Positions 9,565-23,019 of a stretch of 64,000 nt of DNA are shown in pieces. Numbering within the stretch: position 1 is the first letter of the stretch; each line of letters begins with the position of its first letter. Origin of the DNA: Vicia villosa (lineage: Eukaryota; Streptophyta; Magnoliopsida; Fabales; Fabaceae); NCBI RefSeq assembly GCF_029867415.1, contig NC_081184.1, positions 79,768,364-79,832,363 on the forward strand. Reading direction: 5' to 3'. Under the pieces are notes generated by a model that worked only from the letters and a program-made list of their open reading frames with translations, was not told the origin of the DNA and did no database searches. A program made the translations under genes and the position numbers.

Positions 9565-10812
9565 TGTTAGGGACCAAATAGTACTAATTTTCATATATTT
9601 TTTTGGTCTCTTTAACCACTTTTCATTCAATAATCACACTTTTATTCGTACAATTTAATAATTTTGCAATTTTGTTAAGTTTTAGTTCATTTGAATTGTT
9701 ATTTCACATGTTTGTTAGTTTTGTAGTGCTTTAATTAGGTTTGAAGCTCATGGAAGCAAAGAGGAATTACTTGAAGACTTGGAATAGCAAAAGAAGTGCT
9801 GATGAAGCCTGTTTGCCCCGCAAACATCCTTTGCCCCGCCAACTGATTGATGCTGAACAAGTCCAATTTTGAAGTGAAACTGATGTGGCAAAAGATTCCC
9901 TGTTTGCCCCGCAAACATTGTTTGCCCCGCAAACAGTGCGCTGCAGAATTTGTTCTTTTATTTGGTTGCCACTTGTCATGAGAAAGGGTTTATCTTTTGA
10001 AGATTAAAAGTTAGTACGAATTAGGGGTTATTGTAGGGAGATAAAAAGGGGAAATAGAACTTTCTATTCTATTGTACACCACACATTGAGATTAGGGTTT
10101 TGGAGAGAAAAGTTGGCACCTTTGTGAGAGATTGATGCTCATAGCTTCTTCTTCATTGTTCTTGTTGTCAACCATGGTGATGAGTAGCTAAATCCCACTT
10201 TGGCAAGATTGGAGGTAGTAGCTATTCTTGTTAACTATGTATTTCCTCTAACACTTTTGTATGAACTTCATTAGTATTGAAATGGATGAATGTTGTTGTG
10301 TTATATTTCATATTTAGATTTGATTTATGATTGAGAAATATATTTCAAGTCTTGTTCTACAACATTTTATCAAGTAGTGGATAAATGCTAGAGATAGATT
10401 TATTTGCCACTTTTCTATTTGTATCAATCAATCAAGCTTAATGTATTGATAGTTAGAGTGAGAGATCATCTAAAGATTAATATATTAACTTTCACAACCT
10501 TGTTTAGACATAAACATTGTTGAGAGGATACTAGAACATTTTCATTGTTATTGAAGTTATGCATTAGTTGTTAAAGTCACATAGAAGATAGGAATAGTGA
10601 AACCAAAACCAATCTTGTCAATCTTTTATTATTGAAACAAGTTTTATTCTATTGTCTTATAATTGTCTTAATTAGAACAAATAGCTTTTCAAAACAAAAC
10701 AACTTTGTTATCTTTCGAACTTAAAATAATTGTAACTATAGAACGGCGGTAATATCACCCAATCTCTGTGGATACGATTTAAAAATATTTGCCTTGAATA
10801 TACTATTCAACA
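9565..10812 (+). repeat. Athila 3' LTR
   Basis: 1,248 bp. Identical to the 5' LTR except for one substitution (10,522) and one missing 18-bp palindrome unit. Two tandem palindromes remain, plus the isolated one. Confidence 0.96.
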
Positions 10813-12831
10813 ATTTGGAGAAGTTAACTTGATGATATGGGCTTTGACAAAAAACTGCTTTTCGTTGACTTTGAAAATGACCTGTAATGTTTTGGCTTAT
10901 ATCACTTAGGCGGAAGCATTTCTTGACCTTGGTCCCAACATCAAAGTTGTAGATAATTGAATTTCCTTGAGAATGAGCTTTGGTTGGAATTTTTCTGATA
11001 AATTATGAGAGAGTTATGGTCGGTCAAAGTTTAGTTGACTTTTTGGTAAAAAACTCTAATTTTGCAATTTTGAGTTTTGTTGATTTTTGAACTTTTCTTG
11101 ATGAATTATGATAAATCCTTGATCAATTGATGAATCTTTTGACAAAATATGGATGTTGACAAAAAATTGAATTTTTTAACTGTCTGTTGACTTTTTGGTC
11201 AAACTGGTCGTCTGTTGACTGTTTGAGCTGTTGACTGTGCGTCCGAGCGAATCGAAGTTTGAAAATTTTTCTGGTGGTACTTTGAGATATATGGAGATCC
11301 ATGAAATCCATTTGAGGTCTCAAGAACTCATTCTCCTGAAGAAAAAAAACAAAAAACCTAGTTAGGGACTGTTTGTGTAGGAGACAGTTAGGCGTACTTG
11401 ATTTTTGTGCAGTGTTCAGTCTCTGTTGATCACGTGATTATCAGAAGACTTCTAGAACAAAATCTTGGAAATTTGAAGTGCGAAAAATTGATTTGACTGA
11501 TGGTACAAACACGGAGAATTGCGCTGATAGCGGGTTTGACTGGTAACTAGTTGTCCGGGTATTAACGTAACAGTTAAAGTGAAAACTTAACAGTTAAAGT
11601 CAATTTTTCCTTTTTGTTTTTTTGTTGTGTTAATGGTGAGAAATTATTTACATGATTTGTTAGAAAAACACAAATATAATAAATAACTAAAATACACTGT
11701 ACGCGAACAAAATTACCGTCAATAATAAGATTGAAAGGGATTTAATGCATAGAAAAATAAATATTTAACTAGCAATAAACACACATAATATTATATTACT
11801 AGTTAAACAACGGTATAATAGATAGTGTAATACTTAATACTGACAGTACAAATATTGCCTAAACAAAACGTAGCGAACAGTACGGTAAACATAAAGAACG
11901 GTACATTCTAAAAAACAGAAGATACGACAAACTTTATATATGACGATTAATAATCCATGCTATGAACAACAGAAAATAGATGATCGGAAGTGTAACCATC
12001 GCAGGTCCGCATTTTTCAGGACTATGCAGACAGAAGAAGGACATGATCACCGTAAAAATAGTGACGACTATAAGAAAAAGTGTATCCATCCACTTTGCCA
12101 TTTTTGTCGGGGAAGAAGAAAATAATTATGAGATAGTGTGATAGAAATTTGGGAGATGAGTGAAATTTGATGTGAGAATTTATGGAAAAAATGAGGAGTA
12201 TTTATAGAGTGAAAAGAGAGAGATAGAGATGTTGGGAATGGAGTGTTACCGTTTTGAATAGTAGTAGGATTTGAAAAAAAGTATGGTAGGTTTTGAAAAG
12301 AAAAGGGGTATAGAATAAAGCTAGAATTTGATTTGAAAGAAAGAGATTTGAAAAGAAAGGAAGATATTTGAAAAGAAAGAAAGAGATTTTGAAAAAATAA
12401 TATAGTATAAAAATTAGTGAGAAATAAAACCAATAATAATTTAATTGTTACCAGTATAATCTGAAACGCGGACTCCGCGCCTGCAAATTTTAATTCTGTA
12501 CCAACTGCGTCAGCATTATTTATCTGAAAATAAATCTGAAATAAACAGTGTATGAAGTGATAAACAGTATTTGGCGTTTATGTAAGAATATATTTAGCAG
12601 CGAACCAAAATACTGTATAAAAAATTCTAAAAATTGAGTATTTATAAAATCAGGATATTTATGAAATAAAAATCCAAGATTGTATAAAACTCCAAATTTT
12701 TAGACAGAAGTCTGTTGACTTCTTTTTCTTTTTTTTTTAAAAAAACGCAGGCAAATTTTGGGGTATAACAATAATGATCATAACACTTAGAAAATGATGG
12801 GATCTTAGAGGTCAAAAATTGGGGTGCAACA

Positions 12832-13560
12832 GATGGTTATATATTAATACATTTATTCTATTACTATTGATCAAATTTAATTATTATAAATGATTAGGTA
12901 GTGGAATGATCACTAAAATTTATTATTATTTTTTACTATTATTATTTTGTAGTTAAACTAAAGGAGTAGAATACCACTAATTAAGGCAAGATTAATAGTA
13001 GAAGATGAGAAGTTGGGCCAAATATTATTTAAAAAATTGTATCATAAATAAGTCACTTATTTTAAATTTTTAAAAATTATACGGAAAAATAAATACAACA
13101 ACAATTAAGCCTTATTTCATTAAGAAAAATTTTAGAAATTACATCAATCAGACTCTCCGAGTTCTTTCATCAACTTCCCGAATAATATTTCATAAGTCTT
13201 CCACAAGAAAATCCATTCTTAACTAGTTATTTCCTTCACTGAAAATACACCAACTGGAATTTTCTATTTCAGATTGTCCATACCGTGTAAGATGGTTAAA
13301 GAAACAAAAAAGATATAAAAAAATTCCAGCAATCGGACTCTAGAGGATCACCTTCACTTTAAAAGATCATAATTTAGAAATCGTCAACTTGAAAAAGTCA
13401 TTTCAAATGACTATTTCCTACTTAAGAAAATATAGACTTACATTTCCAATATCAAACTGTCCAATTTTTGTTAAATAGAAAGAAAAAAAAATCAAAACAT
13501 TTATCGATCGAACTCCCGGAGGTCCACCATTTCCTTCTCTAATAATAATTTTTTTTAAAG
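12832..13560. repeat. TSD GATGG (right) and resumed repeat X1
   Basis: GATGG at 12,832-12,836 closes the solo LTR. The following sequence resembles X2 at 15,868-15,960. The part near 13,460-13,560 resembles 545-640, including a shared ATCGATCGAA...GGTCCACCAT block. So X1 contains an internal older duplication. No gene seen. Confidence 0.55.
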
Positions 13561-15297
13561 TCTTTTAAAATCACTATTTAATAATACCAATAAAGGTAAG
13601 TTTATAAGACAACATATCTAAAAATTGAAATATATTTTTGGATCAATAGAGTAAATAGTAAAATCAAATTACAAACCTTTTCAATAATAAAAAGGAAATA
13701 CCAAAATACCAATATAAAATATATTTTTCATACTATTTTTGTTATAAGTTTTCCAAGAGATTTTGGTTAAATGCGATTACATCAATAATAAAAACAGGGA
13801 ACTACATACGTGTCACTTTAATTTTATATTTAAAATCTGAATCTTATAAATAACAATACTTTCATAAAAACATTTGATATATTTGAGGATAGTTATCATA
13901 GCCATAGTTATAAATTGGATATGGTAAAACATTAAACAGTTAATAATTGAAAATAAAAAAGAAGTATTATCAAATCAAATTTATCTAATTTTATTGATTG
14001 TAAAACAAACTCAAAAACGCAAAACATTGTATTATAAATAATAAAATATCTAAGCAAAACCCTTATTCAAGAAAGAAAGAAGGTTTTAGTTTCTTCATTA
14101 AAAAAAAGGTCTTACTTGAATAAAGAAAATAGAAAGGAGGTTAGGAGAAATATCATGACAGATGGTTTATCTAGCAAGGCTGAAAATGATAAAAGATGCG
14201 TGCGTGATTTTGTTTGGCGTGAACATCCCAGCAAAACTTTATAAATTTGATGACACCATAAACAATAGTTTTAACACAAAGGATATAAATAGGTGTTCAT
14301 TAAAGTGATATTCATTAAAGTGATATGATTGTAAGACCCATTTGACTAGAATGAATTTATTAGAGGTTTTTTTTCTACCTAAGCTTGACAAAAAGATGAG
14401 TGACTTAACCATTATATGTGGAGCCACTTATATACAGAAAATTGTAATTCATTTTTTTTAAAGGATAAAATATACTATTTGCATATTATTGTAGATTATT
14501 TTTATATTTTCACTCTCTCTTCTCTTTCTTTTTCTTATAATTCCCTTAACTTTTTAATTCAATATTTTCATACCTACCCTAACCCTAACGTAATGCTAGA
14601 TTTTTAATCCTTAATTTTTTAATACTTCGATACTGTATGTTTTAACTTGGTATTTAAAATATTGATTTTAATTAATATGTTAGATTCTATGTTTATTTGG
14701 TTATTTCAATTACTTTAAATTAGTGATTCATTTAATCGAAATAGTTTTATTGAATATGTGTATACATAATTCATTTATTTTCAATATTATTTTTTAAATT
14801 ATATGTTACTTGTTGGATTGTGATAATGACAAATAATTATATTATTAATGAAAAATTATTGAATAGAGAACACACTTATTTTAGATAGTGCATAGTAATG
14901 GTGGAAAAAATATCTTAATAAATCTATTAGCCAAATGAGTGAATGAAATGAAATAAATTTATCTTAAAACGTCACATTTCTAAGAATAAGTTTACGATCA
15001 ATAAAACAAAACTACATGTTCTCTAATAAAATAATTTTCCTATTTTATTTTTGTTTAAAATATCATTTATTTATTTATAATTTTTATTCAAAAAATTCTA
15101 ATAATTATAATTTAAAATAATTTTTTAATTTATAATTTTTATTCTAGTCTTAATTATTATTATTATTATTAACAAAAAATAATTATTTTATTTTCATAAC
15201 TTTTATGTATTAATTATAATAAAAAAAATTAATTGATGTTTTAATTAGTAATCATAATCGTAGTATCAAAATGCAAAATTATTCTTTTAAAGTGTTT
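13561..15297. other. AT-rich intergenic stretch, copy A
   Basis: No gene, RNA or clear mobile-element end recognised. Very AT-rich, with one short CCCTAACCCTAAC stretch near 14,577. The same sequence in copy B is at about 57,326-59,090. Confidence 0.6.
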
Positions 15298-16059
<762 letters not shown>

Positions 16060-16467
16060 CTGGCTAAATTCTATACTTCTTAAAAGTAAGCAACATAGTC
16101 ATCCACTTTTTTGGTATAAACAACATTTTTCAATTAATTGCATGACTATGGCTAATATGATATGAGAGTCAATTTTATAACTAACAAAGATATCCAAGTC
16201 TCTCATGGTACTGGCTGATCAAATTAGCACAATTCAGTTTTACAACATGCAACATAGGCATCCCAGTTAGGAAGGTTATAGAAGACAAAATCGACTCATA
16301 TCATTTGGGAAGGAGCATAGATGTAATTTTATATTTATTGTTGGATCAAGGAAGATTAATCTTGAAGAAATCGAAATGCTTTAAATCTGAAGATGAAGAA
16401 GAAAAGTCAATCGATTCATTTCATCTAGGAAGGACCGTACATGATCAAAGGAGTACTCAACAATTTT

Positions 16468-16880
16468 GCGCCATCGCAGCCTTTTTTACCTATGTGGACT
16501 AGACCATCGCGGTCTCTTGCCGCGTTTGTCAAAATTGCGCCACCGCGGTCTTTTTGACGTAAAGTTGACTAGACCATCGCGGTCTCTTATCTCGTTTGTC
16601 AAATTGCGCCATCGCGACCTTTTTGACGTAAAGTCAACTAGACCATCGTCGTCGCTTGTCACATTTGTCAAAATTGCGTCATCGCAGCCTTTTTGACGTA
16701 AAGACGACTAGACCACCACAGTCTCTTCTCACTTTTTTCAAAATTACGCCATCACGGCCTTTTTTACGTAAATTCGACTAGACCATCGCGGTTTCTTGTC
16801 ACGTCTGGATCAATTGCGTCATCGCGGCCTTTTTATCATATCTAAGTCGATTATGCCATCGCGGCCTCTTTCCACAAAAG
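16468..16880. repeat. 69/70-bp GC-rich tandem repeat, about 6 units
   Basis: Units begin GCGCCATCGCGG or a variant and run to TTGTCAAAATT. Each unit contains a second CCATCGCGG about 35 bp in, so the array is built on a half-unit. Many CG dinucleotides have decayed to TG or CA between units, as expected for methylated DNA. Confidence 0.88.
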
Positions 16881-17964
16881 CCGGTTACACCTCTGGGCCT
16901 CTATTCGCACTGAAGAAATTACAAATTTAGAAGGATGGCCAAGACGACAAAGCTAATTTATTTCTTTACCCAAATAGTCAGTATATGAATAACTTAGGTA
17001 TCATGAGAGAATAAAATAGCTTTTGCTCAAAACTTCACCCTCAAAAGGGGCTCTACTGCGTCCTAGAGCGGGAACCTAGTCGGGTTCCTACAAAACACCT
17101 ATAAATCGATATCTCGATGGGCCTCTCCGACTTCTCCAAAGTCTAAAAAATCATCAAGTTTTACGGTAACAGGAGTAGAAGATATGCAAAGAATATTTCC
17201 GATTAAAGCATGATTCCTAGCCGAGTCGAAAAATTTACCGATTATACTAAACAAATACCCTTAACAAGTCGGAGAATGCGTGCTTATGACAAGCTTAAAC
17301 ATAAAGGGATCGAATTAAACATCCAAATGTGTGTACAAATAAGCTTGGTAATATACACTCATGGCTATCAATAAATAGCAATAAGTAGGGCAAATATTTT
17401 AGCCTAGATCTATTTAGGAGCATCTAAGAATTTCCATGATCTGCTGCAATCATAAAAATGCAAGGTCGGATGTTAAGTTAACGTAAAAGTGTTGACAAAT
17501 CAAGTTGGGATCTCACTGGGGTTTTCTAACTTCTCCATATGTAGAACTTTGCAGGTTCTAGGACGCTATCATGACAGGAACTCACTGGGGCTCCTCGCCC
17601 TATCTACAATAAGATACTCCCAAATTCAAGGGGTGCAACTAGTCGAGAACCAACTTGGGCTCTCCGACTCGGAGTCCTCGACCTCCACATAGATAATTCT
17701 TCAACCTTATGGGTCTAGAGATCGTGTGACTTGTACATATCCCATAATTCTTTGGATCGGGTGCCCAAGTCGGATGTGTCGGAAATTGGGATGACAACCC
17801 AGAGCTATCGTGGCCGGCACAGAAATAGAGGAATCAATGGTCATAAGACGTTACAATCCATTGATTTAGTCAGTTACATATGATTAATGAGGACGTTACA
17901 AGTATTTATGGACCGTTACAAGCGTTACAAAGCTAATTAATGGTCATTAAACCATGGACTTCAC

Positions 17965-17972
17965 TATAAAAA
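17965..17972 (+). promoter_or_regulatory. Putative TATA box, TATAAAAA
   Basis: TATAAAAA in the context CACTATAAAAAGG, preceded by a region with repeated CGTTACA motifs (17,849-17,928). It is conserved in copy B at 61,707-61,714. A promoter role is inferred from sequence only. Confidence 0.4.
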
Positions 17973-18033
17973 GGTTTCCCGACCGGGGGATAAGCAAGAG
18001 ACATTCTATCTTGAGCTTGCAACATTTGCATTG

Positions 18034-18665
18034 TGTTGCTACCGCAAAAAAATAATAGATTCACCATTAATATATTCATCTCTCGAAGAGAAAGGAATAT
18101 CAGAAAATCTAACCAAAACAAAAAACGGTCTTACGACCAAAGAAAAGGGTACGGGAGTTGCTTACGCGAGAGGAAGGTATTAGCACCCCTCACGTCTGTT
18201 GTACTCGACGTGGTCCGCCTTGGTTTGTTTTCAAATCAAATGGTGTATCTGCTTAACTTCTTACTAGCTAAAGGGGGAATTCAATGCATGAATAAACTAA
18301 GGTGTTTTAATAATTATTATGCTCTCTAGAGTTTCCTGAACTCTATGCCTGTGTACCTCCATAGTGCAGTGGAGAAGTCAGTGCACCGTAGTTCTGCTCA
18401 ATATTTTCTCTGTTTTTCATTGTCTGTTGCGTGCTTTTTAGTTGAATAGTTACATTCGCATCCTATAAGAAGCTCGACCTTTGGAGAATTATGCAGGGGA
18501 GATAGGAAGAAAATAACATGCTCTTAAGCGCCATAAGGCAAAAGAAAAGAAAGAGTGTGGTTTGTGTTTTTATTGGGAAAATACACTCAAGTGACTCCCT
18601 TAAACAAGCGAGACTTGAGCTTCTCTTCCCTTTTTATGAGTTTCAACCTTTATTAGGCATTTTAT
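18034..18665 (-). mobile_element. Ogre/Tat-type LTR end, truncated
   Basis: It matches, at moderate similarity, the LTR start seen on the + strand at 63,081 onward. Shared blocks include GGTACGGGAGT, TAGCACCCCTC, CCGTAGTTC and ACAGTTACATTCGCA. On the minus strand this is the 3' end of an LTR, finishing AGCAACA at 18,034. It is joined directly to an ORF1 fragment at about 18,665, so the middle of that element is deleted. Confidence 0.65.
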
Positions 18666-19394
18666 TAAGGATTAGAGATTTAGTTTTTATATGCACATTG
18701 GGGAACATACAAAATAAGGGTATCTCTTTCCTAGTGTTATCATACAATGATCCCTGCCTTGTCCAATTGCTTATTGTACCAAACAATGTCCTTGGCAACA
18801 AGTCCCATTATTCTATCAGTCCATCTCGATGTGTCCTTACTATCAACAAAAGCACCACAATTAGGAAGATGTGATTTGAACCATTGTCACAACAGGGGAG
18901 CACAACATATGACCAACCCTCCTTTCTGGTTATTCTTGTGATGGGCAAAATGATAAACATCGCACAAAAGTGTAGGCACTTGATTTTTCATGATGAAGAT
19001 GTGGATGGCGCTCATATCAATGAAATCCACAATGTTTGGAAACATCACTATGCCATAGACCCCCAAAGCCAAGAGAGCTCTATATTTGTCTCATTCATCA
19101 TCTTTAGCAGCGGGGCACGCCTTTTCAATCAAGAATTTCAGATGAAAACCAAGACATTTCCCTTTCTCAGCAATGTTAGCTTCCACCACATATTTGCTTA
19201 AATAAAGAGTAGTTGAAATCTCAAGAGAGGTAGGAGCCTTCAAGGTGCCATAATAGGGTATCTTATCCTTAATAGAGATGTCTAGGAAAGCATAATACAC
19301 TTCCAAGGTAGGAACCAAGTGGTAGTCAGGGAACGTGAAGCAACGGATAGAAGAATTGTAGAATTGGAGCAAAGTATGGACTCTATCCCACTTT
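18666..19394 (-). pseudogene. Broken Ogre ORF1 fragment
   Basis: Minus-strand translation shows CFTFPDYHLVPTLE, then KFLIEKACPAAKDDE, then FPNIVDFIDMSAIHIF, then NQVPTLLCDVYHFAHHKN, in the same order as the intact Ogre ORF1 at 28,937-30,373 (residues about 50-220). Stops and frame breaks interrupt it, for example near 18,885 and 19,085. Both ends are lost. The N-terminal side meets the copia gag at about 19,394, where a short GGAGCAAAGT duplication marks the joint. The function of ORF1 is unknown in any case. Confidence 0.85.
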
Positions 19395-21003
19395 TAATTG
19401 GAGCAAAGTCTGTCTATCCCTTTTGATTCCTTCATTTTTAATTGTTGAGCATGTGGGTAGGCAGTCAACAACCTCAGAAGGGGTTTTGGAAGAGGCATCG
19501 ATCATATGACCAATGATAGAATTCTTTTCTTTCCATCTTTGCCAATTTCTATTATGATTGTCTTTGTGATGAGGGGAGTGTCTTGGAAAGCCATAAAATC
19601 TGAAGCAAAAGGGTTTGATATGACCACACTTTCCATAGAAATGACACTTCCACTATCTGGATTTAATTCTAGTTTGACCTTTTTGTGGCTGGGCAGGATG
19701 TTGGAACATTTGGTCTGATATTGTTGATTAATCCTTCTTTTTAATAAAGGTATCTTTTGTCACACATGTTCTCCTTTTATTATTGAAGGACTGGTAGTTA
19801 AAACTTATACCAATGAATTTTCTACCTCTTTTTTCAGTTTGAGAAACTTTATCTAACATTCCAGATTTACTAGCTATGCTTTCAAGTTTGGAAGATAAAA
19901 GATTTACCATATCTTAAATCTCAATATTTGTGGCTTGGAGTTTTTCTTTTTCCTCTTGAAGTTGAGTCAAGTCCTTCTCCTATGTTTCACTTATCTTGCA
20001 AACTTGTTCAGTTTTATCACAAAGATCTTTGTAGGAGATAGCTAACTCTTAATAAGATAGGTCTTTATTATAAGAGTCTTAATAAGATTCATACCTCCTT
20101 GTTAGGGCTATGGCCTTTATTGCAACTTCTCTATTATTTTTTAGAGGATTATATGTTGTGAAAACTCTTCCTTGATCAGTATTGTCCCTTATGATGTTTT
20201 AGACATTTGGTCTAGTCTTTAATTTATTTAATAGATGATTGAGCTCATTCCCTAAAAGTACAATAGCTATTTGACAATCCTTCATCAGTGTTCATGTCAT
20301 ATTGACTTTTTTCATTTTTAGTTTCGGAAGTTCTAAAGCTATTCTCTTTCTCCTTTTCAGTTCTGTCACTTATTATCATTTCAAAGGTGTGAAGTGACCC
20401 AATAATTTCATCAACTCTTATGTTGTTAATGTCTTGAGCTTCTTCAATGGAAGTTACCTTCATGTCAAACCTCTTAGGTAAATACCTGAGAATTTTTCTG
20501 ACAACTTTTGCTTCAGACATATTTTCTCCCAAGGCACTAGATATATTTGCAATTTCAAGAATATTCATATGAAAGTCCTGAATGCTTTGATCATCATTCA
20601 TCTTTAGGTTCTCAAATTTGGAGGTTAAAAGTTGAAGTTTAGACATCTTAACTTTTGATGTACCTTCATTAGTAGTTCTTAGGATTTCCCAAGCATCTTT
20701 AGCTATGGTACGTGTATTAATTAATTTGAAAACATTCTTGTATACTCCATTGAATAGAGTATTCATAGCTTTGGAATTTCCAAGAGCTAGTCTATCATCC
20801 TCATCAGACATATCTTCCTCTGATTTTATTGACACAATCCCATCTTTGTCCTTTATAATGGGATGATCCCATCCTTTCAGAATAGCCTTCAAGACTTTTC
20901 TATCCATGGATTTTAGAAAGGCAACCATTTTGACTTTCCACCACTCATAATTAGAACCATCCAACAAAGGTGGTCAGTTGTTGTATACTCCTTCTTTATC
21001 CAT
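19395..21003 (-). pseudogene. gag: SIRE-type copia gag, broken
   Basis: Read on the minus strand from an ATG at 21,003. The ninth codon is TGA (20,974-20,976), which looks like decay of a CGA codon. After it the frame is open to 20,245 and shows the copia Gag domain (LDGSNYEWWKVKMVAFLKSM; KAMNTLFNGV; AWEILRTTNEGTSKVK). Further stops and frameshifts follow. A coiled-coil-like segment lies near 19,930. A zinc knuckle near 19,640 reads CHFYGKCGHIKPFC, with Tyr where the second Cys should be. Protease and integrase do not follow; the sequence ends at the Ogre ORF1 fragment. SIRE/Maximus lineage by motif resemblance. Confidence 0.88.
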
Positions 21004-21057
21004 TGTACCAGAAAATATTCTACCTAGAGCTCACCCAATAAACAGAACAAGGTTCCT

Positions 21058-21069
21058 GCTCTGATGCCA
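21058..21069 (-). other. Copia primer binding site (tRNA-Met type)
   Basis: The minus strand reads TGGCATCAGAGC, one base from the usual plant TGGTATCAGAGC. It lies two bases from the LTR end at 21,072 and upstream of gag, as expected. Confidence 0.88.
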
Positions 21070-22072
21070 ATTGAAATTATAGCACTTACGCAACAGATGT
21101 CAAGATAGATGTTCTAACAACACATAATGTTCAGACAAATGTTATAACATCTGCTGACTTATAACAAACTTATCAAAACTGAAAACTAAATGCAGAATGA
21201 TAAATAACACAAGGAATTGTTAACCCAGTTCAGTGCAATAACACCTATTGTGAGGGCTACCAAGACATGAAGGAAATCCACTATTAACAGTACTAGTTCA
21301 AAGCCTAAACAGTTTCACTTTACAACTTATCTCCTAATCACTATCTAGTGCAACTTAAACCTAGAAATCAACATATAGATATGAGAAATCGACATCCAAC
21401 TTTTAATTACCGCACTGATGAACAACAGTCACACACCCCGTACCAAGGGAATCCAATAGAAAGATTACACTTTCCAATAAACAATACTTAGTCAAGAACC
21501 TTAACTAAGAACAATACTTGATCTTATTTAAAAGCTTTGATCAAGGTATATAAAAGTGCAGTACATAAACATAAATATCACACATAATTATTCACCCAGT
21601 TTGGTATCAACAATACCTACTCTGGGGGGCTATCAAGCAGGAATAAGTCCACTATGATAGTATCAATTTGAAGTAATATGCAAAAAACCTTCAGTTCACA
21701 CGTAAACAACCTCTTGTTTACAGCTTTCTCGCCTAATCACTACATGTGCTATACTTCTATCTAACACTAACCTAGGTATGAAGCCCACCTCAACCCCCCT
21801 CAATCACAATTGTGATAATCAATTACAAAATGTTAGAAGACACGCTTCCAAAATACAGTCACTCAATGCTTAAAAGCTTATGAATGAACCGAAAACTAAC
21901 AAATCAATGAAAACACCAAACTCTTATATCAAGATGATATTAGAGAGGCTCACAACAGACAAGACTGCACAAACCCTAACCAAAACTACAATGTAAATTC
22001 CACACAAATACTAGGTTGGATGCTTGCTATTTAAAACAATCTTCTGGACTAGACTTGGGCTTCAAATCGCAG

Positions 22073-22077
22073 CAGGG
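22073..22077. repeat. Target site duplication CAGGG of the Ogre (left)
   Basis: CAGGG at 22,073-22,077 and at 47,555-47,559, immediately outside the two LTRs. Confidence 0.97.
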
Positions 22078-22991
22078 TGTCATACCCTAATTTTTGACCC
22101 CCCTGAGATGACATATCTTCAGGATTTTTCATCAAGTCAAAGCAAGTACCCAGAACAGCCTGACATTCAATCGAGGGTGTTCAAAGACAAGAAAACTCAG
22201 GCAAAGGATCAATCAATAGAGGGATTAGTCTCTAACACAATCATGAGACTCAAAAGCCTCATTATTACACCTATGATTGATTAAGACACGCAGTCATCTA
22301 AGTACAGGATTACTCAGATCAACAGATTAGGGTTTGGAGCCTATCAAGGACTAAAATCAGGGATCACCTTTGGGAAACCCTAAAAAGCCCCAGGAAACCA
22401 TTCAAAGACATTAATCATCTTCAAATAACTCTTATGACAAGATCCACTGGACATTACACCTCAATTCAAAGTCTACACTCATCATTGTCCTCTGGTCGAC
22501 AATTAGGGTTTTTGACCTAATTCACCAAGATAGTTGACTTTTAATCAGGGCATGGATCCAAAACTCAAGACATGATTCAAGAATCTCTACTACCTCAATA
22601 TAATCCATTTACATCATTCATTTGAGGATAAGATCTTGTTTCTACACAAAAGTCCAAAAATTCACTTTGTCAGGAAAAGTCAACTGTGTGGGATCATCAT
22701 TGACTTTTAAGGTTTTTGGTCAAAAAATGACTTTCAAAGATCAATATCATCAATATATGGATATTAAAGTCATTTGACCAAAGAAATTCAAATAAATTCA
22801 TCAAGGAGCAAAAAGTCGCGAATTAGGGTTTTTGAAGGCATGGTGAGAACTCAAAATTTCACCTACACAACTCAAAAAACTTCCAACATGAAAGTTGTAG
22901 ATCTTGCAAAATAAAACAACATCTTACAAAGGAACTTTTTTCAAAAGATCAATCATTTATGAAGTTTTGGAAATTTTGAAGTTTAGGTCAT

Positions 22992-23019
22992 AAACACTTA
23001 GAAATTTTTCTAAGTGTTT
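22992..23019. repeat. 28-bp palindrome in the Ogre LTR
   Basis: AAACACTTAGAAA and TTTCTAAGTGTTT are perfect 13-base arms around two T residues. The 3' LTR copy is at 42,433-42,460. Confidence 0.9.

Larger units (their letters stand above)
3200..10812 (+). mobile_element. Internally deleted Athila-lineage Ty3/gypsy element
   Basis: A 7,613-bp element with TGTTAGGG...TTCAACA ends, a 5-bp TSD, two LTRs, a tRNA-Asp-type PBS, one long frame and a PPT. The two LTRs differ by one base (C4175 versus G10522) and one 18-bp repeat unit, so insertion was very recent. The single frame encodes Gag and protease joined to the integrase tail. RT, RNase H and the integrase core are absent, so the element is non-autonomous. 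It sits only in copy A, so it arrived after the segmental duplication. Confidence 0.93.
718..12831 (-). mobile_element. Ogre/Tat-type solo LTR, minus strand, split by Athila
   Basis: A TG...CA segment flanked by 5-bp GATGG repeats, about 4.5 kb without the nested Athila. Read on the minus strand it begins TGTTGCACCCCAATTTTTG, like the intact Ogre LTR start TGTCATACCCTAATTTTTG. It keeps the TATA context GCCTATAAATA (2,676-2,683). It also shares the block around the motif TTTCACCGGGAATAATGCCC, which is inverted relative to the Ogre at 25,380. Near 900 it ends with an equivalent of the Ogre terminal sequence around GTATAACCGACCCC. No internal region is present, so it is a solo LTR made by LTR-LTR recombination. 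Copy B carries it whole at 52,054-56,597. Confidence 0.85.
16060..18033. mobile_element. Unclassified LTR-like segment with tandem array
   Basis: Noncoding and more GC-rich than its surroundings. It holds the 70-bp array and, near its right end, ACTATAAAAAGG at 17,963-17,974, which looks like a retrotransposon promoter followed by a leader. No ORFs or paired LTR were found. The same sequence is at 59,802-61,775. Confidence 0.4.

Noticed and set aside
14577..14589. Plant telomere-like repeat CCCTAACCCTAAC
   Set aside because: Only about two units, interstitial, and duplicated with the nest. No sign of a telomere.
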